A DNA stretch of 32,404 bases from Anaerolineae bacterium (GTDB lineage: Bacteria; Chloroflexota; Anaerolineae; Anaerolineales; Villigracilaceae). Positions 1 to 8,779 of the stretch are shown here, in pieces (positions within the stretch are counted from its first letter, which is position 1; each line of letters opens with the position of its first letter). A program made the translations under genes and the position numbers. A model generated the notes under the pieces. That model made no database searches and was not told the origin of the DNA. It saw only the letters and a program-made list of their open reading frames with translations. The stretch covers positions 1 through 32,404 of the forward strand of contig JAFLCF010000025.1 in the NCBI GenBank assembly GCA_017303735.1, read 5' to 3'.

Positions 1-74
1 TTCCGCACCAGCCGGATGAAGGATGGGTCTTTATCATCTTCGCTTCTGAATAGATCTATGATTCTGGTTATCAT
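1..74 (-). CDS. 5' end of the next gene of the sensor operon (partial)
   Basis: An ATG at 72-74 on the minus strand opens a frame that runs off the window after 24 codons (MITRIIDLFRSEDDKDPSFI, then RLVR). A good ribosome binding site, AGGAG, lies about 6 bases upstream, and the start is only 15 bases after the stop of the 977-aa sensor gene. The spacing makes it a further member of the same operon. The charged N-terminus resembles the short cytoplasmic leaders before the first membrane helix in its neighbours, so another membrane sensor is a reasonable guess, but too little is visible to name it. Confidence 0.6.
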   Translation of the reverse strand, partial: MITRIIDLFRSEDDKDPSFIRLVR

Positions 75-89
75 CTTATCTCCTGGCGC

Positions 90-3023
90 CTAGGCATCTT
101 GCCGTGATTGCCCTGAAGTAAATTGAATGGCAACGTCGGTGCCGGATAATGTTTCGCCCAATTCCTGAATGGTGGTTTGAACGATGTTATCAATATTCAC
201 CAGGCTGCCGATCTTGGCGGATATCTGCCCGATGGCGCGTTCCTTGGAGGCGCGTTTTTGCGCATCCTGAAGAAGCCTGGCTGTTTCAATTGCCAACGCA
301 GTACGTTCGGCGGTTGCCTGCGCCATGGCGATCTCATTGTTATCCCATTTTCGATCTGGGTCCGATGTGCTCAAATTGAGACTGCCGATCTGAACACCAC
401 GCAAAATAATGGGAATCGTCAGATTGTTGGGTGATGCTTGCTGTTTCGGTTTCCCTTGATGCGCATTTACGCCATCAAAGTGATAGCCGGTCTGGGTTTG
501 TTGTTTTTGGAACTGGCTCCATTGTTGTTCGCTCAATTGTGCCGCGGTGCGCTGGGCTTGCTGTAGCGCTTCAAGGCTTTGTTGGAAAGAGCGGGCATTT
601 TGAATGGCAATGCTGACCTGGTCGGCAAGGGCAGATAGGATGTTTACATCTTCCTCGGTGAATGCATTGGTAGATTTGCTCTGCACATCAAGCGCACCAA
701 TGATCTCGGAGCCGCTTCTAAGGGGCAGGGCGATCTCGGAACGAGTTTCTGGAAGATCAGAATTTTCGACGAAAGCAATGCCGTCATTTCCATCTGCCGC
801 AATGCGTGGTGAGCCAGATTGGGTGACATACCCAACGACCCCGGCTCCGCCGACTTTCAAGCTGTAATTGCTGGCAAGCATTCTTTTTCCACCTTCGCTG
901 TTTGCAGCCACAAGCACCGCGTAGGCATTGTGTACATCCACTAGAAATATGCCAACATGGTAATAGCCAAGCTGGCTGGAAATGGTCTCAGTAATTTGCG
1001 GAAGGAGTTGCTCGATACTGCGAGTGGAACTGATAATGCGCGAAATGAGCGCAACCGATTCGAACAAAGAGGCGCGATGGATACTGTTCTGATTCAGCAC
1101 CTCCATTTCTTTTGTACGTTCCGAAATGCGGTCTTCCAACCCTTGTAAAGTCTCGGTTAGTTGATCTGCCATGGCATTAAAGGATTGTGCCAGCAGCCCG
1201 CTTTCATCACCTGATTCAATACTTGCACGGGAGGACAAATTTCCTGCTGCGATCTGTTCGACAGTTTCGGTGAGGCGTTTTAATGGACGGGTAATGATCT
1301 GTCCTACCACGAGGCTGGCTATAAAGCCGCCCACGAGAAGGATGACCAAAATTAAGCTGACTTCCTGAATAGTGTTTGTGATCTCCTTGTCGATATCTGC
1401 GCGTACAGCGACGATCTCGCTTTCCAGTTCACTTACAGGTGCAATGAATGCTAGTTTGTAGCCTGTCGATTCAAGCGTGGTGACAGAGAGATACGTATCG
1501 ATACCGTCGACTTCGATCTTTGAAATTCCGGAGTCGGTGCTTAGAACTTGCTTTGCAATTTCTTGCACATCTAGGAATGGGCTGTCCAGAATGGATTGTT
1601 TTGGCGTCTCGTTTACTTGTAGAGTTTCGGGTTCAAGCCCAAAGTATTGATAACCCTTGTCTGTCAGTGCTACGATTAAACCACTATTATCTACGAGTAA
1701 GGATATACCACTTTCACTTAGCTTGATATTGGATACGATTTGGCTGATTTCCGATATTCTAATATCGGCGCTGGCAACACCTACAAATTCACTCCCGTTA
1801 TAAACCGGAATGGATAGGGTGATGATCATGCCTGCCCCAGCTGGGTCCTGATATGGATTTGTCCAGCGTGGCAGTCGTTCAGGATTGTTTTCAGGGGTCG
1901 CGATCGTATAGAAAGGCTGAGTAGTGGGATCAAAATCAGACGGGACATTCTCTGCCAACCTGATGTTTGGATAATAAATGGTGTACCCAAGTTTGCTAAT
2001 GTAGTAAATCGCCACTATTTCTGGATGTGCTTCAAGCATAGTTGGCGCGATCAAGTCAAGTTGGATGGTTTTGTTCAAATCCAATACCATTTGATTGGAA
2101 AGCGAATAAGAATTTGGGATATAGACTGAAGCAGGATCTGCTGCGGAGTTTCCATACTGCCCCTCCGGTAGTAGGATCAATTTTTCGACTGCGTTCCACC
2201 CACCTTGTGTTGTCAATAGGTTTTGTTTTTCAAGCCCAGATCGGAATTCTGCAATATCCGTAATATCATCTTGAATTCTAGCGAATACATCATCTATGCC
2301 ATGCGCTTCATTTTTGAGGGCGTTTGAGATATTCGTCTCATTTCTTGCTACAACGCTTTTTTCATATCTGTCCGTTATAAAATTCCCAATGAAATTTGCA
2401 CGATTTGCCCCGTACATGACCAGGGTTGCAACAGTAATCCCGCCCGTCAACAGAATGCCCAGTGTGATCTTTGCCTGAAGACTGAAACGGTTGAACTCCC
2501 GAGCGAACACGTATAGGATCGGTATGGCGATTCCGCCAAGGATAATGGGCGTGTAATTCTCCAATTCAGGCACGCGTACACGTTCAATTCCCAACGCTCC
2601 ATCCAGAATGACAGCCAGTGCTCCCGAAACAACAGCCACGACCAACCCTGCTGTCGAGTATCCCTGTGGCAATGTCAACCCGGCAATCGAAAGCAATACC
2701 AGTACGATCGAAAGGGCAATGATCAATCCCAATCCCTGCACAATGAAAGGCACGATCAATACATTCAATGTAAACGCAGTCATGACGAGCATCATCGCCA
2801 GATTTTTTCTTCCGCGTCTTATCAGGGATAGCGGGTAGATATCAAAGAACGTTGTTGCCAGGAGCGCTATTGCAGAAATATATAACTTTGGGATATTGTT
2901 AATGTAACCAAAGTAAAAAAACAGTGCTGACGTGGGAACAGTAGCCAGCATCAATGACCACGTAATGATATAAGCATTACGTGTCTGACGCTCTTCTGCA
3001 GGAGAGGGGATGCGATGATTCAT
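90..3023 (-). CDS. Membrane sensor: multi-TM + dCache + HAMP + GAF (no output domain)
   Basis: This 977-aa protein begins with about five or six hydrophobic helices (residues 20-175). A further TM helix (183-205), a large extracytoplasmic double-Cache domain (about 215-545, with the 'GMIITLSIPVYN' and 'GVASADI' Cache signatures), a TM helix (553-577) and a HAMP linker (578-630) follow. The cytoplasmic part has a full GAF domain (about 655-812: GYYHVGIFLVD, LPETRSEIALPL, ALDVQS), a shortened GAF-like segment (about 825-925) and a half-GAF tail ending in 'VAIQFT'. It looks like a fusion of the two front-end types found separately in neighbouring genes. It probably senses a small extracellular ligand and passes the signal through HAMP to the GAF region. 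No histidine kinase, GGDEF, PP2C or MCP domain is present. The start follows the previous gene by 17 bp; its ribosome binding site is weak. Confidence 0.85.
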   Translation of the reverse strand: MNHRIPSPAEERQTRNAYIITWSLMLATVPTSALFFYFGYINNIPKLYISAIALLATTFFDIYPLSLIRRGRKNLAMMLVMTAFTLNVLIVPFIVQGLGLIIALSIVLVLLSIAGLTLPQGYSTAGLVVAVVSGALAVILDGALGIERVRVPELENYTPIILGGIAIPILYVFAREFNRFSLQAKITLGILLTGGITVATLVMYGANRANFIGNFITDRYEKSVVARNETNISNALKNEAHGIDDVFARIQDDITDIAEFRSGLEKQNLLTTQGGWNAVEKLILLPEGQYGNSAADPASVYIPNSYSLSNQMVLDLNKTIQLDLIAPTMLEAHPEIVAIYYISKLGYTIYYPNIRLAENVPSDFDPTTQPFYTIATPENNPERLPRWTNPYQDPAGAGMIITLSIPVYNGSEFVGVASADIRISEISQIVSNIKLSESGISLLVDNSGLIVALTDKGYQYFGLEPETLQVNETPKQSILDSPFLDVQEIAKQVLSTDSGISKIEVDGIDTYLSVTTLESTGYKLAFIAPVSELESEIVAVRADIDKEITNTIQEVSLILVILLVGGFIASLVVGQIITRPLKRLTETVEQIAAGNLSSRASIESGDESGLLAQSFNAMADQLTETLQGLEDRISERTKEMEVLNQNSIHRASLFESVALISRIISSTRSIEQLLPQITETISSQLGYYHVGIFLVDVHNAYAVLVAANSEGGKRMLASNYSLKVGGAGVVGYVTQSGSPRIAADGNDGIAFVENSDLPETRSEIALPLRSGSEIIGALDVQSKSTNAFTEEDVNILSALADQVSIAIQNARSFQQSLEALQQAQRTAAQLSEQQWSQFQKQQTQTGYHFDGVNAHQGKPKQQASPNNLTIPIILRGVQIGSLNLSTSDPDRKWDNNEIAMAQATAERTALAIETARLLQDAQKRASKERAIGQISAKIGSLVNIDNIVQTTIQELGETLSGTDVAIQFTSGQSRQDA

Positions 3024-3040
3024 GGGGAATAATCCGGCGA

Positions 3041-4756
3041 TTAGGCTTCGCCGCCTCCGATCTCGACACTGACCTGCGTACCGTTGATGTGAGTTCCCAA
3101 CTCTTGGACGGCTGTTTTCAAAATATCTTCGATTTGTGTGCTTGTACTGATCTTGGCGGATATTTCACTGATGACATGCTCTCTTTCAGCGATGAGCCGG
3201 CTTTCTTCAAGCAGGCGCGCATTTTCGATGGCGAGCGCGGCTCGTTCCACGATGGCAGAGACGATATCCAAATCATCCTCGCTCCAGGATTGATTAATCT
3301 CCGATTTTACGTTTAATACACCCACGATCTGTTCTCTCAACTTGATCGGGATCGTCAGAGTGCCTGAGCCGTCGTTTTCGATTCGTTTATAGGTGTTGCC
3401 AGAACGAGTGGCTTCAATTGTGCCGGGCAATTCCAAAGGTTCCGGCAGGATGTTATTTTTCAAACTGCGCCTCTGAATACCGGCGATGTTCTGTAAACGG
3501 GTAAATCGCCCCCACCCTTCGCGCAAATCACGGTCAGAGATTGCCCGAGTTTCAAGGAGGAGTCTTTCCTGGTCTTCAAAAAGTCGCGAGTTTTCTATCG
3601 CAATCGATACCTGATCTGCAAGCGTGGATAAGGTGCGGACATCTTCCTGACTGAAGGCGTTTTGTTCCGTGCTTTGCACATCGAGTACGCCAATGACCTC
3701 TTCTCCTTTGCGGAAGAGAGGCAGCGCCAACTCAGAGCGCGTATCGGGAAGATCTGGATTATTGAAATATATTGCGTCTGCGCCCGTATCGAGCGCAATG
3801 CGCGGCAATCCTGATCCAGCCACATACCCAACAATGCCGATCTGACCAATTTTTAATTTGTGATTGCGTGCCAACATTTTCCTGCCGCCCAGGCTGTTTG
3901 CCGCAAAGAGTACTGCGAATTCCTTTTTCGGATCAAGGAGGAAGATGCCGGTGTGATAATAGTCAAATTGTTCACTGATCAATTCAGTGATCTGAGGCAT
4001 AAGCGTGTTTAGATTTTGCGCCTGGCTGATAACTCTCGAAATTTTGGCAATGGCTTCAAATTGTTTGGCGCGGCGTTCGTTACGCTTGTTTGCCCTGTCC
4101 AACTCAGCGGTACGTTCTGCAATGGTTGTTTCTAGCCCTTGGGCAAATTGCTGCATTTCCTGGTTTTTGGAAGTCAATTCATGCTGAGTTTTACGCAAGT
4201 TGATCAGCAATTGGTCGAATCCATTGGCGGATGCGCCCAACAAACTTGCGATGAAGAATAGATATACAAGCAGCGAAGAGAAGAATGTAATTGGGTTTTG
4301 CGGAATGAGAGTAGGGGGCAATGAATCCTGTGTAAGCAGGATGGCAAGACCGATTATTGAGTTGATACCTGCCATAACAAACCCGCCCCGACCGCCCAAT
4401 AATACCCCGCCCATTACTGCCGTCAAAACCAGACTTGTGTAACTTGCCCCCAAAGTTCCATTGGAGACGAAGATTGACAAGGTGAGGATCAAGTTGAAAA
4501 CGATCAAAAGAATGATGGCAGCCCCGCGCACAAACCCACGTATCATCAGTTGACGCGCAATAATTCCAACGAGAACTATGGCTCCGGTCAGGATGCCTGA
4601 AAAAGCCTGACCCAGAAGAAAAGGCGCGATGAGAGTGTACGTTCCCCCGATTACAATAACTGCCCATAGTATGCTGTTTAACAGCGCCGCGATACGGGTT
4701 TTTTCTACGTCTTCGAAGACCGGCGCCGACAGGATTTGCTGGATGGATTTCAGCAT
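3041..4756 (-). CDS. Membrane protein with ~6 TM helices and GAF domains
   Basis: Read from the ATG at 4756 the protein has 571 residues. The longer frame, from 4837, would run into the preceding gene, and the inner ATG has GAGGA 7 bases upstream, so it is preferred. About six hydrophobic helices occupy residues 26-176 and a coiled coil 180-232. A full GAF domain (232-392: FDYYHTGIFLLD, LPDTRSELALPL, GVLDVQST) is followed by a shortened GAF-like segment (about 400-515, starting with the conserved 'REGWGRF') and the half-GAF tail (520-571, SAKISTSTQIEDILKTAVQE). There is no extracytoplasmic domain of any size, so the helices themselves may sense membrane state or a lipophilic ligand; this is inference. 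It is 13 bp downstream of the 766-aa sensor gene. No catalytic output domain is visible. Confidence 0.83.
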   Translation of the reverse strand: MLKSIQQILSAPVFEDVEKTRIAALLNSILWAVIVIGGTYTLIAPFLLGQAFSGILTGAIVLVGIIARQLMIRGFVRGAAIILLIVFNLILTLSIFVSNGTLGASYTSLVLTAVMGGVLLGGRGGFVMAGINSIIGLAILLTQDSLPPTLIPQNPITFFSSLLVYLFFIASLLGASANGFDQLLINLRKTQHELTSKNQEMQQFAQGLETTIAERTAELDRANKRNERRAKQFEAIAKISRVISQAQNLNTLMPQITELISEQFDYYHTGIFLLDPKKEFAVLFAANSLGGRKMLARNHKLKIGQIGIVGYVAGSGLPRIALDTGADAIYFNNPDLPDTRSELALPLFRKGEEVIGVLDVQSTEQNAFSQEDVRTLSTLADQVSIAIENSRLFEDQERLLLETRAISDRDLREGWGRFTRLQNIAGIQRRSLKNNILPEPLELPGTIEATRSGNTYKRIENDGSGTLTIPIKLREQIVGVLNVKSEINQSWSEDDLDIVSAIVERAALAIENARLLEESRLIAEREHVISEISAKISTSTQIEDILKTAVQELGTHINGTQVSVEIGGGEA

Positions 4757-4769
4757 GATGCTTCCTCGT

Positions 4770-7070
4770 TTATTTCCTATCGGACGATGTGTCCGTAAAT
4801 TGAATGGTGATCTCTGATGCGCCCAGAACCTTGTCAAGTTCCTCGGCTGCAGCTTTTAGGATATTCTCCATACTGGAGGTTGAACTGATACGACTTGTAG
4901 CAGCAAAGATGGAGCCTTCTTTTGCAGCGCGGCGATTGCTTTCCTCAAAGAGGCGTGCATTTTCCAAGGTGAGGGCAGCTCGGTTGGCGGCAGCTTGTGC
5001 GATTATGATCTGCTCCTCGCTCCAGTGTTTTTCCATATCGTCTTTTTCCAAACCGATCACACCAATCACTTGACCCAGAACCATAAGAGGGACCAATAGT
5101 GTATTTTTAGAGTTCATGTTCGTTACAATTGGGCGCCCATTTTCCAGTCTTGCAGCGAGTTCTGGGTCAATATCCTGCGGTATCGGGCGGATTTGCAGCC
5201 CATCATATTCGTACGCAGAAGCCATTTGGGTATTGATCGTTGACTGCCAAACTTGCCTGGTCTTTTCTTGATTTGCCTTTGACAGTTCTCTTAATGTCTC
5301 TTCAAGGCGGCGGACCAGTTCTGCATTTTCAATGGCGGCTGCCAATTGGTCTGCCAAAACCTGCAGGGTTTGAATATCGCGTTCATCGAATGCGCCGGAT
5401 GTTTTCGCTTGAATATCCAATGCGCCGATAGTTACGTTGTAACTGCGCAATGGCAGCGCAATCTCTGAACGGGTTTCAGGCAGGAAGGGATTATTGAAAT
5501 GAACCGCATCAAGACCTACATCTTGGGCAATATAGGCTTTTCCAGTAAGAGTAACATTGCCAACAAGACCGGTCTCGCCAACCCTCAATTTATAATTTTG
5601 CGCAAGCATTTGCTCAGCAGATACGCTGCTGGCTCCTCGCAGAACGGCGTATTCATCCTTTTCATCTACGAGAAAAATACCAACATGATAATAACCGAGG
5701 CGTTCTCGAATTAGGCTTGCAGATACATTGAGAAGAGTGTCTTGGTCGCGGATTGCAGCCAGTTCGCGATTGACTTCTGCAATGGTGCGAAGTTCGTTGG
5801 CAAGTCGCGCAAGGTCTTTTGTGCGGGAAGATACATTTTCCTCGAGGGTTACAAAGGATTTCCTCAAATTTTCGGACATTTGATTGAATGCATTGCCAAG
5901 GTCTTCAAGCTCATCCTGGGTGCGAATTTGGAGCATGTCGAATCCTTCATGCCGGCTTCCTGTAAGGGCTTCATTTGAGATCCGTCCGGCATATTCTCTC
6001 AGTTTAAGAAGTGGCTGTGTAATCGAGCGCGTAAATGCAAGAACCAAATTACTGATTACGAAAATGACGATGACCGTATAACCGAGCAGGGTATTTTGGA
6101 GTCGGTTTGTATTGTTCGCCAACTCAGACTTTGGATATGCAAGTGCAAGCGACCAGCCGGTTTCCAATCCAATAGGCGTATAAGCAACCAACATGGCTTC
6201 ACCGCGCGGATCGGTCGCTTCCACAAAGCCACTTTTTCCGGCTCGCATGTCTGTAATGAGCTGGATCCATCCTTTTGTATTCTCCGAAAATGCCGCCAGC
6301 ACCATAGAGTCCGACATCGTCTCGTATGTGCCGCCATTCTCGCCGATGCCAAGAATAATACCGGCAGAATCGATCATGAAAGCATACCCATTCTCCCCAA
6401 CCTGAATAGAGTTAATACTCTCTTGCGTTTGTGAAAACGCTAGGTCCGCCGTGGCGACACCCTTGAAATTTCCGGCATCGTCAAAGAACGGGGCGCTCCA
6501 GGTGACCATCCAAATTTCTGAGCCGCCATAATCAAAATAGGGGGCAGTGATGATGGGAGTCTCGTTTGACTTTGGAGTGGTGTACCATACCTGCCTAAAA
6601 TACTCAGACTCTCTTGTGCCGAGATCAGAGAATACCAGTGTATTGTTTGATCTGCGACTGAAGTATGGCGCAAAAAATGGGGTATTGGGTTTAAAGGCAT
6701 TAGGTTCATACGCTAGGGTTGAACCAAACACCCGGTCATTCTCCCTTAACATCCCTCGAATGATCTGGATTAAATCAGCTTCTTCCAAAGTTTCGACCTC
6801 GGCAACAGTCGCCAGATCAAGCGCCATTGTTTTGGCGATTAATAGGTCTGCTTGTATGCTCACTACTTTGGCTGCTGCCTGATCTTCCAATTCGCCTTTC
6901 AGTGTATTCAAGAGAGCTTGTTGAGATAATTGAATGCTCAGGTAGGAAAAAACGATCAAAGCCGTAAGTAACAGCCCAATCACCGCTGCCGGCAGCTTAA
7001 GACCCAGACTCACTCTTCTGCCGGATCTGGAGGTTTTCATGGCTTGAGAGTTGCTGCTCAATGTATTCAT
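4770..7070 (-). CDS. dCache-HAMP-GAF membrane sensor (no output domain)
   Basis: This 766-aa protein has TM helices at about 26-46 and 328-347 flanking an extracytoplasmic double-Cache domain. The Cache signatures include 'TAPYFDYGGSEIWMVTWSAP' and 'GVATADLAF', with a second module near residues 228-312. HAMP follows (about 348-410, with 'DELEDLGNAFNQMSENL'), then a coiled coil and a GAF domain (about 440-600: GYYHVGIFLVDE, LPETRSEIALPL, GALDIQAKT). A shortened GAF-like segment with 'RQVWQST' and the half-GAF tail ending 'ASEITIQFT' close the protein. The Cache type resembles ligand-binding sensors for small organic molecules, but the ligand cannot be read from sequence. The start overlaps the stop of the preceding gene by ATGA, indicating translational coupling. 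An inner ATG at 7040 is possible. Confidence 0.86.
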   Translation of the reverse strand: MNTLSSNSQAMKTSRSGRRVSLGLKLPAAVIGLLLTALIVFSYLSIQLSQQALLNTLKGELEDQAAAKVVSIQADLLIAKTMALDLATVAEVETLEEADLIQIIRGMLRENDRVFGSTLAYEPNAFKPNTPFFAPYFSRRSNNTLVFSDLGTRESEYFRQVWYTTPKSNETPIITAPYFDYGGSEIWMVTWSAPFFDDAGNFKGVATADLAFSQTQESINSIQVGENGYAFMIDSAGIILGIGENGGTYETMSDSMVLAAFSENTKGWIQLITDMRAGKSGFVEATDPRGEAMLVAYTPIGLETGWSLALAYPKSELANNTNRLQNTLLGYTVIVIFVISNLVLAFTRSITQPLLKLREYAGRISNEALTGSRHEGFDMLQIRTQDELEDLGNAFNQMSENLRKSFVTLEENVSSRTKDLARLANELRTIAEVNRELAAIRDQDTLLNVSASLIRERLGYYHVGIFLVDEKDEYAVLRGASSVSAEQMLAQNYKLRVGETGLVGNVTLTGKAYIAQDVGLDAVHFNNPFLPETRSEIALPLRSYNVTIGALDIQAKTSGAFDERDIQTLQVLADQLAAAIENAELVRRLEETLRELSKANQEKTRQVWQSTINTQMASAYEYDGLQIRPIPQDIDPELAARLENGRPIVTNMNSKNTLLVPLMVLGQVIGVIGLEKDDMEKHWSEEQIIIAQAAANRAALTLENARLFEESNRRAAKEGSIFAATSRISSTSSMENILKAAAEELDKVLGASEITIQFTDTSSDRK

Positions 7071-8779
7071 TCTGAAGCCTTCCCGTCGAGATCCGTCGAG
7101 GTTCCAATCTGAATGAAAGAGCGTGATGCTCCAAGCACCACCCCCAACTCTTGAATAGTGGTTTGCATAATTCGCTCGAAATCTGTAGAAGCGCCGATCT
7201 GAGTGGTAACACGTGAGATTGCCTCTTCCTGCTCAGCGCGGCGGGTAGCATCCTCGAAAAGACGAGCATTTTCCAATGCCAGTGCAGCACGTTCAGAAAT
7301 GGACTGAACTAACTGGATCTCTGCCTCAGACCAATCGCGAGTTGATTCTTCGGTTTCGATATGAATGATGCCGATCACCTGATCTCGAAGTTTGACCGGA
7401 ACTGCAAGGGTTGCAGGGCTTCCCTTTGCCGAATTGGATACTACCAGCGTCTCTCCTGTAGCTGCAAATCTCTCTAAAGGGAAATTCGTCGTAGGCGCAT
7501 TAACGGAAGCTATTGTTCCATCCGGGTGAAAAACATATCCCATTTGTTTATCCCACGAAGCCGCTGAGGTGAAACGATTATCTCTCTTTATGAGATCGAG
7601 AGACGGATCATCACCTCTTTGCAAGATGTTTGCCAATTGATTGGCTATCGTCATTAACGGATTGATATCTTCCTCTTGGAATGCGGCTGGCTGTGTGCTT
7701 TGCACATCCAATACGCCGATGACCGTATTCCCATATTTTATCGGTAGGGATATCTCTGAACGGGTTTCAGGCAGGAAGGGGTTATTGAAGAAGACCGCAT
7801 CGGCACCCGTATCCAATGCAATACGAGAGCGTCCGCTTTGAGAAACGTAACTAACAATGCCCGTGCCGCCGATTTTAAGCTGATGCCGTTTTTCAAGCAT
7901 CTCCTGACCACCCTTACTGTTGGCAGCCCGAAGAACTGCAAAACCGCGTGCTGTGTCTATTGCAAAAATACCAACATGATAATACCCGAGGCGTTCACTG
8001 ATCAATCTGGCAGCACGAGAAAGCAGGTCGTCGGTTTTCCCGAAAGTGTTATTCATGATGTCCCAGGAAATTTCAGATGCTGTTTGTAATTTAGCCGTCT
8101 TAACCAGAAGCTCTTCATTCAGCGCTCGCAGTTCGTCAGTTCGTGCTTTTACCTGGCTTTCAAGCGAGAGGTTGACTTCCCTAAGTTTTTCCTGAGTGGC
8201 TAATTGCTCATTGCGGAAATCTTCTGCGGCTTGAAGAAGGCTGCGGTGTCTAAAGAACACGGTGGTGATAACGCCCATAACCCCAAGTAACAGAGCCGAA
8301 TTAAGCAGCATATATCTCAAGTCAGTTCCAAAGGGATTGGCAAAAAAGCCGTTCACTTCAAGCATGCCTGACATAATAAAAGCGGAAACAATAAGAACGC
8401 TAAAAACATGGATCTTAGGATCATCGTTTCGATGGCTATATATATTGACAAGCAGGAAAACCCCAATGCTACTCATCCAGATCAGGTCATGAACACCTTT
8501 CCCATCCAACAGTGAGATCAACACAACGGTTGTCATCACGAAAGCGGGAAAGAGAATTGGGTAGTTGGGTTTTCCGCGAACCGTTTGAATGATAGATACA
8601 AATGCCATCAAACTGGATACAATGGATGCAAGAATTACTATGGTATTTTGATAAGCAAATGCCCAGAATCCGGTAACAACAAAGCCAAGCGCGAGAGTAA
8701 TAATAACCTCAGCTCGTTTTCCAGGTGCTTCACCAGGATGATCTTTAAATAGATAGTCGCGCAGATTGAATTCACTCAT
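7067..8779 (-). CDS. Membrane protein with ~6 TM helices and GAF domains
   Basis: The 570-aa product has six hydrophobic segments within residues 23-175, a coiled coil (178-232) and a GAF domain (about 232-392: GYYHVGIFAID, LPETRSEISLPI, GVLDVQST). The shortened GAF-like segment contains 'SAASWDKQMGYVFHPDG' and 'TLAVPVKLRDQVIGIIHIE'. The half-GAF tail (SASTDFERIMQ-like helix then 'SFIQIG') ends the protein. Architecture and length match the products encoded at 3041-4756 and 11150-12790. Both ends overlap neighbouring genes by ATGA, which fixes the start at 8779. Part of the DNA encoding the GAF core is identical to the neighbouring 766-aa sensor gene over 29 bases, pointing to duplication or gene conversion. 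No kinase or other output domain is present. Confidence 0.84.
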   Translation of the reverse strand: MSEFNLRDYLFKDHPGEAPGKRAEVIITLALGFVVTGFWAFAYQNTIVILASIVSSLMAFVSIIQTVRGKPNYPILFPAFVMTTVVLISLLDGKGVHDLIWMSSIGVFLLVNIYSHRNDDPKIHVFSVLIVSAFIMSGMLEVNGFFANPFGTDLRYMLLNSALLLGVMGVITTVFFRHRSLLQAAEDFRNEQLATQEKLREVNLSLESQVKARTDELRALNEELLVKTAKLQTASEISWDIMNNTFGKTDDLLSRAARLISERLGYYHVGIFAIDTARGFAVLRAANSKGGQEMLEKRHQLKIGGTGIVSYVSQSGRSRIALDTGADAVFFNNPFLPETRSEISLPIKYGNTVIGVLDVQSTQPAAFQEEDINPLMTIANQLANILQRGDDPSLDLIKRDNRFTSAASWDKQMGYVFHPDGTIASVNAPTTNFPLERFAATGETLVVSNSAKGSPATLAVPVKLRDQVIGIIHIETEESTRDWSEAEIQLVQSISERAALALENARLFEDATRRAEQEEAISRVTTQIGASTDFERIMQTTIQELGVVLGASRSFIQIGTSTDLDGKASE

